A DNA stretch of 64,000 nucleotides from JANQOZ01 sp045106555 (lineage in GTDB: Bacteria > Pseudomonadota > Gammaproteobacteria > Xanthomonadales > SZUA-38). Positions 26,923 through 35,550 of this stretch are shown here, in pieces (position 1 is the first letter of the stretch; each line of letters begins with the position of its first letter). The notes beneath the pieces were generated by a model, which was not told the DNA's origin, made no database searches, and was given only the letters and a program-made list of their open reading frames with translations. The stretch covers positions 1-64,000 of the forward strand of contig JBGCET010000020.1 in assembly GCA_045106555.1 (NCBI GenBank). The letters run 5' to 3'. A program made the translations under genes and the position numbers.

Positions 26923-28381
26923 GCCCCTAAGGCCAAAGGCATCGCAAACCCGCCGTCGGCTACTGATCGGGCTTGGCTCCGCCGCTGTGGCCAGCGGCCT
27001 TGCTGGATGTGTGCGATCCAGGTCGCAACGGTCGGACGTGCTGATTCTGGGCGCTGGGCTGGCCGGCTTAAGTGCTGCGGCTCGGCTTCGTGAGATGGGC
27101 CTGAGTGTTCAAATTCTGGAGGCACGAGGCCGCGTTGGTGGACGCATGCACACCGACCGAGAATTGCCTGACCAACCAGAGTACGGCGGCGTGCAGGTTG
27201 GCGCTGGTTACGCCAGAATTCGGGCCGCGGGAATCACCAACGGCGTGGCGTTTGGCCCATCACCTGGTTGGGAGGCTTATGGACGTAATCCCTTCGCTAA
27301 CGGTTGGGCGCTATCGGTCAATGGCCATCTCAGCTCGACAGACAATTGGCCCACCTCACCGGGCAATGTATTGCCGGACGAGGAAAGAGCGAATCTCCCC
27401 ACGTCCATGTTTCACCGGGCGCTTGGGCCGCTGAATCCGTTAAAAGAATTAGGTGACTGGAGCGATTCGCAGTACCTGAGTGACGATGAGTCGCTCAAAA
27501 CTGTGCTGTCCCGAGCAGGATACTCCGACGAGGCCCAGCGTTTGATGAATATTAGCGCCGATAACAACGGCCTGGACTCGGCATCAGCGCTGCGGACCTG
27601 GCGTAACCATCTGCTGTTTCGATCTGCCGGCCCTTCTCAGTTTGTCCAGGGCGGCAGCAGCGCGCTGCCGGTGGCGATGGCGCAGCCTCTGGCTTCAACG
27701 CTCGACCTTAATACGGCCATCATTCAGCTGTCGGAGGATAATGCCGGGGTTCGCGCGCTGACGGAAGACGGGCGTAGCTTTCGGGCCGACCACTGTATCT
27801 GCACGCTACCGCTTCCCGCACTAGGCCGGGTTAAGCTGGATTTGCACCTTGATCGAGATCAAACAGAAGCGATAAAGCAGGTGCCTTACTCGCGAGTGAC
27901 GTTGATCATGGTAGACATTAACGACGCCGGTACCGAAACATTCTGGGACGACGATGGCCTGCCCATCATGATGTGGACCGATAGTCCGCTGGAACGCTGG
28001 TTTCCACGGGTTGATAGCAATGGAAATCTGGTGGGGTACAAGTTGTGGATCAACGGTCAGGGTTCATCCCGAATCGACGCCATGGATGAGGCAACGGTCA
28101 GAACCTTCGTTGAAACCACCATGGCCCGGATTCGTCCGTCGCTACAAAGAAAGGTCCGTTACGTCAAACGATTCAGTTGGGCGCAGCAAGCCTTTTCCGG
28201 CGGTGCTTATGCTTTCTGGCCAGTTGGGGCCACGGCGCGCTTGGCCAATGCCACCCGTAGACCCAGTCAGCGAGTGTTTTTTGCCGGGGAGCACACCGCC
28301 TTGCACCGAACGGGTATGGAAGGGGCGATGGAGTCCGCCGACCGGGCGGTTGCGCAGTTGGCGTCTTACACAGTCAGCTAA
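26915..28381 (+). CDS. Tat-exported lipoprotein, flavin amine oxidase-like
   Basis: A 488-residue FAD enzyme of the monoamine-oxidase/phytoene-desaturase fold. The N-terminus has a twin-arginine signal (SQTRRRLLIGLGSAAVASG) ending in the lipobox LAGC with Cys32, so it is probably folded in the cytoplasm, exported by Tat and anchored by lipid. DVLILGAGLAGLSAA and EARGRVGGRMHTDR bind FAD; the C-terminal GGAYAFWP and VFFAGEHTA...GMEGAMESA close the flavin site. Start GTG at 26915 overlaps the aldehyde dehydrogenase stop; a GTG at 26882 is also in frame, but the Tat signal favours the shorter form. The substrate is probably an amine or a polyene; neither is certain. Confidence 0.88.
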   Translation: MSRPLRPKASQTRRRLLIGLGSAAVASGLAGCVRSRSQRSDVLILGAGLAGLSAAARLREMGLSVQILEARGRVGGRMHTDRELPDQPEYGGVQVGAGYARIRAAGITNGVAFGPSPGWEAYGRNPFANGWALSVNGHLSSTDNWPTSPGNVLPDEERANLPTSMFHRALGPLNPLKELGDWSDSQYLSDDESLKTVLSRAGYSDEAQRLMNISADNNGLDSASALRTWRNHLLFRSAGPSQFVQGGSSALPVAMAQPLASTLDLNTAIIQLSEDNAGVRALTEDGRSFRADHCICTLPLPALGRVKLDLHLDRDQTEAIKQVPYSRVTLIMVDINDAGTETFWDDDGLPIMMWTDSPLERWFPRVDSNGNLVGYKLWINGQGSSRIDAMDEATVRTFVETTMARIRPSLQRKVRYVKRFSWAQQAFSGGAYAFWPVGATARLANATRRPSQRVFFAGEHTALHRTGMEGAMESADRAVAQLASYTVS

Positions 28382-28384
28382 ACC

Positions 28385-29146
28385 GTGGACAACAGGTTTT
28401 CCATTCACATCCCGCCGGGCTGGGATGTTGCCGGCAATACCAACGGCGGCTATTTGATGATGGAAGCGGCCCGCATCATGTGTGCGCTGGCCGAACGGCA
28501 AAAAGCCGTGTCAGTTACGGGCCACTATCTCCGGCCCGTTGGTCATGGGCCTTGTGAGCTACGTTGCCAGGTGCTGAAACAAGGGCGGCGTCTGACCACG
28601 GTGCGGGCCGACGTGTATTTTCAGCAGAAAATGGCATTGACCGTATTGGGCGCTTTTGCCGACAACATCGAACCTGACGAGGCGGCGCGCATCTTCACCC
28701 AAGGGCCGCCGACACTTCCGCCGCCGCCAAACTGTGTGGTTGCCTGGCACCCACCAACCTGCGCCAGCCTTTACGAGAGAATTACGATTTTGGCCGATCC
28801 TGCCGTGCCGTCGATGCTGACAGGCCAAAAAGCGGGGAAAGGCACGCTGGAGGCTTGGATTGGTCCGCCCCAGGGCAAAGACCAGGCCAGCACTTTTGAG
28901 CTGATGTTGCTGGTTGATGTCTTCCAGCCAGCGGCGTTTGATCTGGGTTTGCCAATCAATTGGACACCGACGATTGAACTCACCGTGCACATCCGGGGGG
29001 CTCCGGCACCAGGTTGGCTGCGCGCGCGGGTAGCGACGGAGTTTGTCAGCGGCGGGCTGCTGGATGAAAGTGTGGTCCTGTGGGACAGTGAGGATCAACT
29101 GGTAGCCCACTCGCGACAAATTTCTGTGGAGCCCCGAAAGCCCTGA
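28385..29146 (+). CDS. Acyl-CoA thioesterase-like double hot-dog protein
   Basis: A 253-residue cytosolic protein. The N-terminal half (WDVAGNTNGGYLMMEAARIM, TGHYLRPVGHGPCELRCQVL, GRRLTTVRADVYFQ) follows the thioesterase-like (TesB/4HBT_3) pattern in which a first hot-dog holds the N.GGYL helix; the C-terminal half (TPTIELTVHIRGAPAPGWLRAR) is the second hot-dog. It probably hydrolyses or binds an acyl-CoA. GTG at 28385 lies three bases after the flavoprotein stop, so it belongs to the same operon. Some members lack activity; the catalytic residue is not obvious by eye. Confidence 0.83.
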   Translation: MDNRFSIHIPPGWDVAGNTNGGYLMMEAARIMCALAERQKAVSVTGHYLRPVGHGPCELRCQVLKQGRRLTTVRADVYFQQKMALTVLGAFADNIEPDEAARIFTQGPPTLPPPPNCVVAWHPPTCASLYERITILADPAVPSMLTGQKAGKGTLEAWIGPPQGKDQASTFELMLLVDVFQPAAFDLGLPINWTPTIELTVHIRGAPAPGWLRARVATEFVSGGLLDESVVLWDSEDQLVAHSRQISVEPRKP

Positions 29147-29210
29147 GGTTGGAACCATTCCGGGGTGTTTGGGTCATACCGCTATCGCCTCCACCAATGG
29201 GACCGTAATC

Positions 29211-29879
29211 GTGACCCAAACTACCGAAACCACCCGTCAAAAAATTCGGCGCATCGGCCGAGAAAATCTGCCGGTATTGTTCGTGCTGCTGGGCATTGCA
29301 ACGTTCCGAACAGCGGTGGCGGACTGGTCCCACATTCCCAGTTCGTCCATGGAGCCCAATTTTTATCCTGGCGATTACATCTGGGTTGAGAAATTCAGCT
29401 ACGGACCCTCGATCCCGCTGGTTAATAAGCGCCTGCCAGGGTGGGGAAGCCCTCAGCGCGGCGACATTGTCACCTTTGTCCCGCCTCACACCGATGAGGT
29501 TTACATCAAGCGGGTGATGGGCGTACCTGGCGACGAGGTCACGGTGTCGGGCCCTAAGGTGTGGATTAACGGACAGCCACTCGCCCAGACGTTCGAGCGG
29601 TTGCCCAATGGGAATGTTCAGGTGGTTGAAGAAGTGGACGGCTCCGCTCACACCCTGCTTTTTTCAGCGAATCTTGGTTTGTCGCCAGTCAAGCGCACCT
29701 TCAAAGTGCCGTCAGGCGAGTACTTCATGATGGGGGATCATCGCAACAACAGTGAAGATTCCCGGGTCTGGGGGTTCGCTCAGGAAGACCAGATTCAGGG
29801 GCGGGTCACCCACGTGGCGGTATCGTTTGCCAGTGAACGTCCCTGGGGCCAGCGTTTTGCTCAGCGCGTCATTCCCTAA
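29211..29879 (+). CDS. lepB: Signal peptidase I
   Basis: A 222-residue membrane serine protease that removes signal peptides. One hydrophobic segment (LPVLFVLLGIATFRTAVA) leads into the catalytic Ser46 of IPSSSMEPN; the general base Lys100 lies in YIKRVMGVPGDEV, and GEYFMMGDHRNNSEDSR is the conserved box near the C-terminus. Start GTG at 29211 has GGGA eight bases ahead; an in-frame TTG at 29169 would add 14 residues. It is 64 bp after the thioesterase gene and may share its transcript. The protein is shorter than E. coli LepB (about 324 residues) and its neighbours are not lepA or rnc, so it could be an accessory copy. Its stop overlaps mnmH by four bases. Confidence 0.92.
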   Translation: MTQTTETTRQKIRRIGRENLPVLFVLLGIATFRTAVADWSHIPSSSMEPNFYPGDYIWVEKFSYGPSIPLVNKRLPGWGSPQRGDIVTFVPPHTDEVYIKRVMGVPGDEVTVSGPKVWINGQPLAQTFERLPNGNVQVVEEVDGSAHTLLFSANLGLSPVKRTFKVPSGEYFMMGDHRNNSEDSRVWGFAQEDQIQGRVTHVAVSFASERPWGQRFAQRVIP

Positions 29880-30988
29880 TGCAACGGGTCCGCAGTGCTT
29901 TGGCTGTATTGGGCCACTGCTTCGGCGGTCCCTCGAAAGACCACGCGGTCTGATTTTTTTTCCAGTTGGTAGGCGTACATGGGGTCGTAGTAGTCCACTA
30001 ACAGAGGTTTCACCCAGCTCTCATGGTCGGCGGTGCTGCCAGAGGACGCTTGAAGGTTCAGTGCCGCCTGCATTGATGTCTGCATCGCCTTAAATCGAAC
30101 CCCTCCCAGTCGTTTTTCTACCCGGCTAAGGCTCGCCAGGAGTTCGCTGGCAAACCGCTCAAACCCACGCTCAGGGTCCAGCGCCATCCAATCGGCCAGA
30201 TTGCGTTTCACATAGTCGCGAATGATCCGCTGAATACGCGTTTCAATGGATTCCTCAATCACCGCAATGGGCGAGGCGATCAGCGCCTCCCAAAGTGGCT
30301 GGGGGAGGGCAAGTCGCCCAATCGTTCGGCTTTCATCTTCTGTCACAATGCCACTGCTACCAGCGCGCTCAAGCTTTAACCAGGCAATAGTGAGAGCATG
30401 TTCAAAATTAATGGGTGTAGGGTGCCCACTGACCCGTCGACCAAAGGCGGAGCCTCGGTGGTTGGCAAAACCCTCCAAATCCAGGCTTGCTGGGAGCTTG
30501 GCAAGCAAATCCGTTTTCCCACTGCCGGCCAACCCGCCAAGGATAAGGATTGATTGACGGTTGCTGAGCCGACTGAGAGATGTCATCAGGAAGCGTCTCA
30601 GTGCTTTGTAGCCGCCGTCAATTCTGGGTACCTCGAAGCCTGCGTCGGCCAGCCACTGCTGGGCAATTTCTGATCGCTGGCCGCCACGGAAGCAATACAT
30701 TCGAGTGTCTGGAGCGCGCTCAAGCTGATCCACCCATCGCCTTATTCGTCGCTCCCGGGTAACACCGCTGACCCGTTGGTGACCCAGCTCTACTGCCGCG
30801 TCATGACCCCGTTGTTTGTAGCAAATACCAACCTCGGTTCGCTCCTCGTCGGTCATCAGCCACAGATTTAAGGCGCCAGGAAAAGCTCCGTCGTTAAACT
30901 CTACCGGCGCGCGCAGGTCAATTAGCGGTGTCTCATCAGTCAGCAGTTGGCCGAACTGGTCGGAAGAAACCACCTCACTGAATGTCAC
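29876..30988 (-). CDS. mnmH: tRNA 2-selenouridine synthase MnmH (SelU)
   Basis: A 370-residue cytosolic enzyme that replaces sulfur with selenium at the wobble 2-thiouridine of Lys, Glu and Gln tRNAs, through a geranylated intermediate. The rhodanese domain comprises residues 1-135 with active-site Cys99 in MYCFRGGQRS. The P-loop domain follows, with Walker A GGLAGSGKT at 151-159. Length and layout match E. coli MnmH (364 residues). The start overlaps the selD stop by ATGA, giving a two-gene selenium operon. It converges on lepB with a 4-bp overlap. Confidence 0.95.
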   Translation of the reverse strand: MTFSEVVSSDQFGQLLTDETPLIDLRAPVEFNDGAFPGALNLWLMTDEERTEVGICYKQRGHDAAVELGHQRVSGVTRERRIRRWVDQLERAPDTRMYCFRGGQRSEIAQQWLADAGFEVPRIDGGYKALRRFLMTSLSRLSNRQSILILGGLAGSGKTDLLAKLPASLDLEGFANHRGSAFGRRVSGHPTPINFEHALTIAWLKLERAGSSGIVTEDESRTIGRLALPQPLWEALIASPIAVIEESIETRIQRIIRDYVKRNLADWMALDPERGFERFASELLASLSRVEKRLGGVRFKAMQTSMQAALNLQASSGSTADHESWVKPLLVDYYDPMYAYQLEKKSDRVVFRGTAEAVAQYSQSTADPLH

Positions 30989-32019
30989 TGAAATTGCACC
31001 ACCGTGCCGGCTGCGGGCGGCAACAGGTGACCGATAGGGTGAATACCGCAGCCCTGGTTCGCCAGTACAGCTTCTACCTCATCGACAGCCTGGGCATCCA
31101 CTGCCAGCAGCAATCCGCCGCTGGTTTGTGGATCACATACCAGCGCCTGAATCTCGGGTTCCATTGCCCCGAGGTCGTACCCGTAACTGGCGTAATTTCG
31201 CGCGCTTCCTCCGGGCAGGTTGCCACTTTTTATGTAGGTCGGAACACCGTCAAGCACCGGTATCTGGTCCAGAGCAATTTCAGCCCGCAGGCCACTGCCG
31301 CGACATAATTCCAGTAAATGACCGCCGAGACCAAAGCCGGTAACGTCCGTCATTGCGGTAATGCCATCAAGCGGCGCCAGGTACTGGCCAACGACATTGG
31401 ACTGGCACATGACATCCCGGGCCAGGTGTTGGTGTTCGCTGGTTAAAAGCCCTTTCTTTTCTGCGGTGGTCAGGATGCCAACGCCGAGGGGTTTGGTGAG
31501 GTAAAGTCGATCGCCGGCGCTGGCACCACTATTGCGCTTGAGGTGCTCAAGGTTGACTCGGCCGCTCACCGCCAGGCCAAAAATAGGCTCTGGCGAGTCA
31601 ATGCTGTGGCCGCCGGCCAAAGCAATCCCTAAGTCTGCGCAGGTTTGCCGGCCGCCGTCGACCACCTGACGGGCAACATCCGCGTCCAGTTTGTCCACCG
31701 GCCAGCCCAGGATGGCAATGGCCATCAGCGGCGTGCCGCCCATGGCGTAAATGTCGCTAATCGCGTTGGTTGCGGCGATTCGGCCAAAATCGAATGGGTC
31801 GTCAACGATGGGCATGAAAAAGTCGGTAGTGCTGACCATCCCAGTACCGTCACCCAAATCATAGACCGCTGCATCATCCCGGGTATCGTTGCCCACCACC
31901 AGATTGGCAAACGTTGGCAGCGTCAGTTCGCTGCGCAGAATGTTTTCAAGCACGCCAGGGGCGATCTTGCAGCCACAGCCGGCACCATGGCTGTATTGAG
32001 TGAGACGTATTTTTTCCAT
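30985..32019 (-). CDS. selD: Selenide, water dikinase SelD
   Basis: A 344-residue ATP-dependent enzyme making selenophosphate from selenide. YSHGAGCGCKIAP holds the catalytic Cys15 (equivalent to E. coli Cys17) and Lys18. The metal-binding Asp-rich segment NDTRDDAAVYDLG and GGHSIDSPEP, TDVTGFGLGGH and CDPQTSGGLL follow as in the family. The enzyme uses Cys, not selenocysteine (codon TGC). ATG at 32019 aligns with known N-termini; 14 further in-frame codons upstream do not. With mnmH overlapping and no selA or selB in the window, the product here may serve tRNA selenation. Confidence 0.95.
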   Translation of the reverse strand: MEKIRLTQYSHGAGCGCKIAPGVLENILRSELTLPTFANLVVGNDTRDDAAVYDLGDGTGMVSTTDFFMPIVDDPFDFGRIAATNAISDIYAMGGTPLMAIAILGWPVDKLDADVARQVVDGGRQTCADLGIALAGGHSIDSPEPIFGLAVSGRVNLEHLKRNSGASAGDRLYLTKPLGVGILTTAEKKGLLTSEHQHLARDVMCQSNVVGQYLAPLDGITAMTDVTGFGLGGHLLELCRGSGLRAEIALDQIPVLDGVPTYIKSGNLPGGSARNYASYGYDLGAMEPEIQALVCDPQTSGGLLLAVDAQAVDEVEAVLANQGCGIHPIGHLLPPAAGTVVQFQ

Positions 32020-32104
32020 AGCCCATGATAGCGCGACCAGGCGGTGACGCCGGATTTTCATTACACTAGCGGCTTGATTTTCTGACCCATACAGGGAGTT
32101 TGCT

Positions 32105-32851
32105 GTGCATCAACTGATACTGCTGCGCCACGGTGAGAGTGACTGGAACCTGGCCAACCGATTTACCGGCTGGACGGATGTGGACCTGACCGAGACGGGC
32201 AGGGCTCAGGCCGCCACCGCGGGTCAACAAATCGCGGACGCTGGGCTGTTGGTGGATCTGGCTCATACGTCGTTGCTGAAACGCGCCATCCGCACCCTTT
32301 GGCTGGCGATGGACTCAATGGATCGGATGTGGATACCTGTAACCCGGGCGTGGGAGCTCAACGAGCGTCACTACGGGGCGCTGCAGGGGTTGAACAAAGC
32401 CGAGACGGCAGCGAAGTTTGGTGACGAGCAAGTGCTGGTATGGCGACGCAGCTATGCCACGCCGCCCCCGGCGCTGGAAGCGGACGATGAGCGACACCCG
32501 TCAACCGATTTGCGGTACGCCAATTTGAACCCCGAGCAGCTCCCGGCTACCGAATGCTTAGCCGATACGGTGGCTAGGGTCGTGCCCTACTACCAGCAGC
32601 ACATCGAACCGCAGATCCGGGCAGGAAAAACGGTGCTTATTGCCGCCCACGGCAACTCCCTTCGAGCCCTGGTAAAACATCTAGACGGGATGAGCGATGG
32701 CGACGTGGTGAAGTACAACATTCCCACCGGCATGCCGCTGGTATACGAACTGGACGAAAACCTTCACGCCACCGGCAGCCGCTTTCTTGGTGATCCTGAA
32801 GCCGTGGCTGCGGCCCAGCAGGCAGTGGCCAATCAGGGTAAGGCCCACTAA
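32105..32851 (+). CDS. gpmA: 2,3-bisphosphoglycerate-dependent phosphoglycerate mutase
   Basis: A 248-residue glycolytic enzyme interconverting 3- and 2-phosphoglycerate. The phosphohistidine His9 lies in LLRHGESDWN, followed by NRFTGWTDVDLTETG, WELNERHYGALQG and the second catalytic His in AAHGNSLRAL. Length equals that of E. coli GpmA (250). The GTG start follows an AGGGAG by about seven bases. It is divergent from selD with 85 bp between them. A terminator-like stem lies 13 bases after the stop. Confidence 0.95.
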   Translation: MHQLILLRHGESDWNLANRFTGWTDVDLTETGRAQAATAGQQIADAGLLVDLAHTSLLKRAIRTLWLAMDSMDRMWIPVTRAWELNERHYGALQGLNKAETAAKFGDEQVLVWRRSYATPPPALEADDERHPSTDLRYANLNPEQLPATECLADTVARVVPYYQQHIEPQIRAGKTVLIAAHGNSLRALVKHLDGMSDGDVVKYNIPTGMPLVYELDENLHATGSRFLGDPEAVAAAQQAVANQGKAH

Positions 32852-32864
32852 ATAAGGAATCGTC

Positions 32865-32883
32865 GCCCGCCTGACTGGCGGGC
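32865..32883 (+). terminator. Stem-loop after gpmA
   Basis: GCCCGCC and GGCGGGC pair around TGACT. Only TATTCT follows, so the U-tract is weak. Confidence 0.5.
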
Positions 32884-32971
32884 TATTCTGGCATAGGCGG
32901 TCAGATCAACGTCGTTTCTAGCAGTACGCTAACGGCAGATAGGTTTCTCGGCCTGAATTAAAAATCGAAAC

Positions 32972-32990
32972 GATATTGATTCTCATTGGG
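32972..32990 (+). promoter_or_regulatory. Fur-box-like site upstream of the FecA-like receptor
   Basis: GATATTGATTCTCATTGGG matches the 19-bp consensus GATAATGATAATCATTATC at about 13 positions, including all of the first GAT and the central TGAT and TCATT blocks. It ends 43 bp before the chosen start codon. Iron repression of the receptor is expected if the site is bound. Confidence 0.65.
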
Positions 32991-33033
32991 GTTTGTGTTC
33001 GAATTCATATTCCAATCAAGCCATTGCGTTTCC

Positions 33034-35331
33034 ATGCCCAAACTCACCCCTTTGGCGACCAGCATCGCGCTCACGCTGTTCTCCACCTTTTGTGCCGCTC
33101 AAACAGTGGCTGCAAACGCTAGTTCAACAAACGAGTCCGATGGGGCCACCCAGCCAGACCTGGAGCTCATCACCATTGTTGGATCACCGGAAAAAGCCCG
33201 CCAAAGCACAGGCGCAGCCCAGGTCATCACCCCGGAGGACCTAAAGAAGCTGGCGTACACCGATGTTCAGCGTGTACTGAGGCAGGTGCCCGGCGTATCC
33301 ATCCAAATCGAAGATGGGTATGGCCTGCGACCCAACATCAGCATTCGCGGTGTTGCCACAGAACGCAGCGGCCGAATTACACTGTTGGAAGACAATGTGC
33401 TGATTGCGCCGGCCCCTTACTCAGCGCCGTCGGCCTACTACTTCCCAACCGCTGCCCGAATGGCGGGGTTCGAGGTGCTGAAAGGGCCGGCTGCCATCAC
33501 CCAAGGCCCGTATACCATCGGCGGGGCACTCAACATGCTGTCGACCCCCATTCCTTCTGAGCGGGCGGGTCAGGTGACTGCCGAATATGGCCAGGACAAC
33601 ACTCTGCGAGCGCACCTGACCTATGGCGATAACGCGGATGGTTTCGGGTATCTGCTGGAAGCCCATCGCTGGCAATCCGACGGTTACCAGAGCATCGACC
33701 GCACTGACGCCAACACCGGGCTGGATGTAGAAGACTACATGGCGAAACTGCGCTTTGAGAGCACCGAGCCAGGAGCTCCGGCGCAAAGCCTTGAGCTGAA
33801 GTTTCAATATGCCCGGCAGGATTCTGAGCAAAGTTACCTGGGCCTGACCGACGCCGATTTTAACAACGACGCGTTCCGCCGCTACGGCGTTTCTGCGCTG
33901 GATAATATCGAAACAGAACATAATCAGGTGATCGCTCGATACAACCTGGACATCAACGATGCTTGGTCTTTGTCTGCCACCGGTTATTACAACGACCACA
34001 AGCGAAACTGGTTCAAAACCGAAGGCATTGACGTTGACGGCAGCGCCAACGCTCAGGATTTTAATCGAACCAGTTGGTTTGATGTCATTCAGGCGGTCAA
34101 CCGAGGCGAACCGTCGGCAGGTCTCAACGCCGCACAGCTTCAGGCGATCTTGGATGGCACGGCGGATACCGCGCAGGGCGCTATTCAGGTGCGTTCCAAC
34201 GCGCGAGAATATTATTCTGCGGGAATCCAGCTAGGCGCGCGCTGGAACGGCGAAATTGGCGACACCCGACACGCTTTGGAAATCGGCCTGCGTTACCATG
34301 AAGACGAGGAAGATCGCCTGCAACGCAACAGCACCTACACCCAAACCAACGGCGAACTGGTTCTGGCGGATCTGGGCCTGCTGGGCAATGCGGGAAACCG
34401 AATCCAGGATGCTGAAGCGCTGGCCCTACACATCGTCGATCGAATCGAATTTGGACAGTGGGTATTGACCCCAGGTGTGCGGTTTGAAGACATCGACCAA
34501 TCCCGAACCCGCTTTGAAATACGCAATGGCCTAACCAACGACCCGTCCTCGCGGGCCGCGGAAAATTTCCGCAGCTCCCGGGAAAACTCCACCAGCGTAG
34601 TGCTGCCTGGGATGGGCGTGAACTACCAGGTCAACGACAACCTGATGCTGCTGACCGGTGCCCACAAAGGCTTTACCGCACCTAGCAACTCGCCCGGTGT
34701 GCAGGAAGAAGACGCCTGGAATTTCGAAGCCGGGCTGCGTTACAACAATGACACGGTGCAAATTGACGCCGTCGCTTTTCTCAGCGATTACAGCAATCTG
34801 GTGGGCGAGTGCACCGCATCGTCCGGCGCCGACTGCGAAATTGGCGATGCGTTTAATGGCGATGCGGCCAGCGTTAAAGGGCTGGAGCTACTTGTCGCGG
34901 CAGAATTGTTCAGCAACGACTGGTTTTCGATTCCGTTTAACCTCAGCTACACGTACACCGACGGAGAATTTGACACCGATATCGCCGACACAGATTTCTT
35001 CGGCGACGTCAGCGCCGGCGACCCTATTCCCTATATCCCCGATCAGCAGCTGTTCGCCACGATCGGTCTTGAGATGGGCGCATTGTCCACTTACCTCGGC
35101 GTGAACTACACCGATGAGGTATGCGTGCGCGCTTCCTGCGGAGACTTCGAACGCACCGACGACGCGTTAGTGTGGGACCTGTCCGCCGCCTATGCCGTCT
35201 CCGAAGCCCTCAGCGTATTTGGCCGGGTCGAAAACCTCACCTCAGAAGAAGACATCCTGGGCCGACAACCCTACGGCGCCCGCCCCAACAAAGACCAGAC
35301 TCTCAGCGTAGGCGTACGCTGGAACTTCTAA
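33034..35331 (+). CDS. TonB-dependent receptor, FecA-like (iron dicitrate or siderophore)
   Basis: A 765-residue outer-membrane receptor. The signal peptide (IALTLFSTFCAAQTVAA) is followed by the TonB box region (ELITIVGSPEKAR) and the plug domain. Within the plug, ISIRGVATERSGRITLLEDNVLIAPAPY and SAYYFPTAARMAGFEVLKGPAAI resemble FecA and its relatives closely. The barrel follows and ends in VRWNF with terminal Phe, as outer-membrane barrels require. There is no obvious N-terminal signalling extension, and no FecI/FecR pair adjoins. ATG at 33034 is preferred because the longer reading frame begins inside the Fur-box-like site; the ribosome site is weak. Downstream lies the double-hairpin repeat. 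Confidence 0.92.
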   Translation: MPKLTPLATSIALTLFSTFCAAQTVAANASSTNESDGATQPDLELITIVGSPEKARQSTGAAQVITPEDLKKLAYTDVQRVLRQVPGVSIQIEDGYGLRPNISIRGVATERSGRITLLEDNVLIAPAPYSAPSAYYFPTAARMAGFEVLKGPAAITQGPYTIGGALNMLSTPIPSERAGQVTAEYGQDNTLRAHLTYGDNADGFGYLLEAHRWQSDGYQSIDRTDANTGLDVEDYMAKLRFESTEPGAPAQSLELKFQYARQDSEQSYLGLTDADFNNDAFRRYGVSALDNIETEHNQVIARYNLDINDAWSLSATGYYNDHKRNWFKTEGIDVDGSANAQDFNRTSWFDVIQAVNRGEPSAGLNAAQLQAILDGTADTAQGAIQVRSNAREYYSAGIQLGARWNGEIGDTRHALEIGLRYHEDEEDRLQRNSTYTQTNGELVLADLGLLGNAGNRIQDAEALALHIVDRIEFGQWVLTPGVRFEDIDQSRTRFEIRNGLTNDPSSRAAENFRSSRENSTSVVLPGMGVNYQVNDNLMLLTGAHKGFTAPSNSPGVQEEDAWNFEAGLRYNNDTVQIDAVAFLSDYSNLVGECTASSGADCEIGDAFNGDAASVKGLELLVAAELFSNDWFSIPFNLSYTYTDGEFDTDIADTDFFGDVSAGDPIPYIPDQQLFATIGLEMGALSTYLGVNYTDEVCVRASCGDFERTDDALVWDLSAAYAVSEALSVFGRVENLTSEEDILGRQPYGARPNKDQTLSVGVRWNF

Positions 35332-35353
35332 CCCCAAAAAACACGCAGATGTA

Positions 35354-35442
35354 GAGGGCGGCAGCTGGAATAGGTCCTCGAGTGGAGTTAAGCGGACCGC
35401 AGGGAGCCATCCACTCGAGGACCTATTCCAGCTGCCGCCCTC
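35354..35442. repeat. Long hairpin A: perfect 33-bp inverted repeat with 23-nt loop
   Basis: Left arm 35354-35386 and right arm 35410-35442 are exact reverse complements. The arms contain CAGCTG and CTCGAG, themselves palindromic. The 23-nt loop (35387-35409) is the reverse complement, at 22 of 23 positions, of the loop in hairpin B. The element starts 22 bp after the stop of the FecA-like gene, so it may also end its transcript. No transposase or terminal inverted repeats are visible. Confidence 0.92.
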
Positions 35443-35550
35443 GGCGTCTCACCACAAAACCCCGCGAAGCTAGACCGACGGTAAGGTACAAGATCAGACC
35501 ACCGACTTGCCGGTCGTTCCTGTGTACAGCGAATGATAGGGAGTCGTCAC

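Noticed and set aside
31975..31990. Selenocysteine codon in selD
   Set aside because: The active-site codons read TGC (Cys), not TGA.
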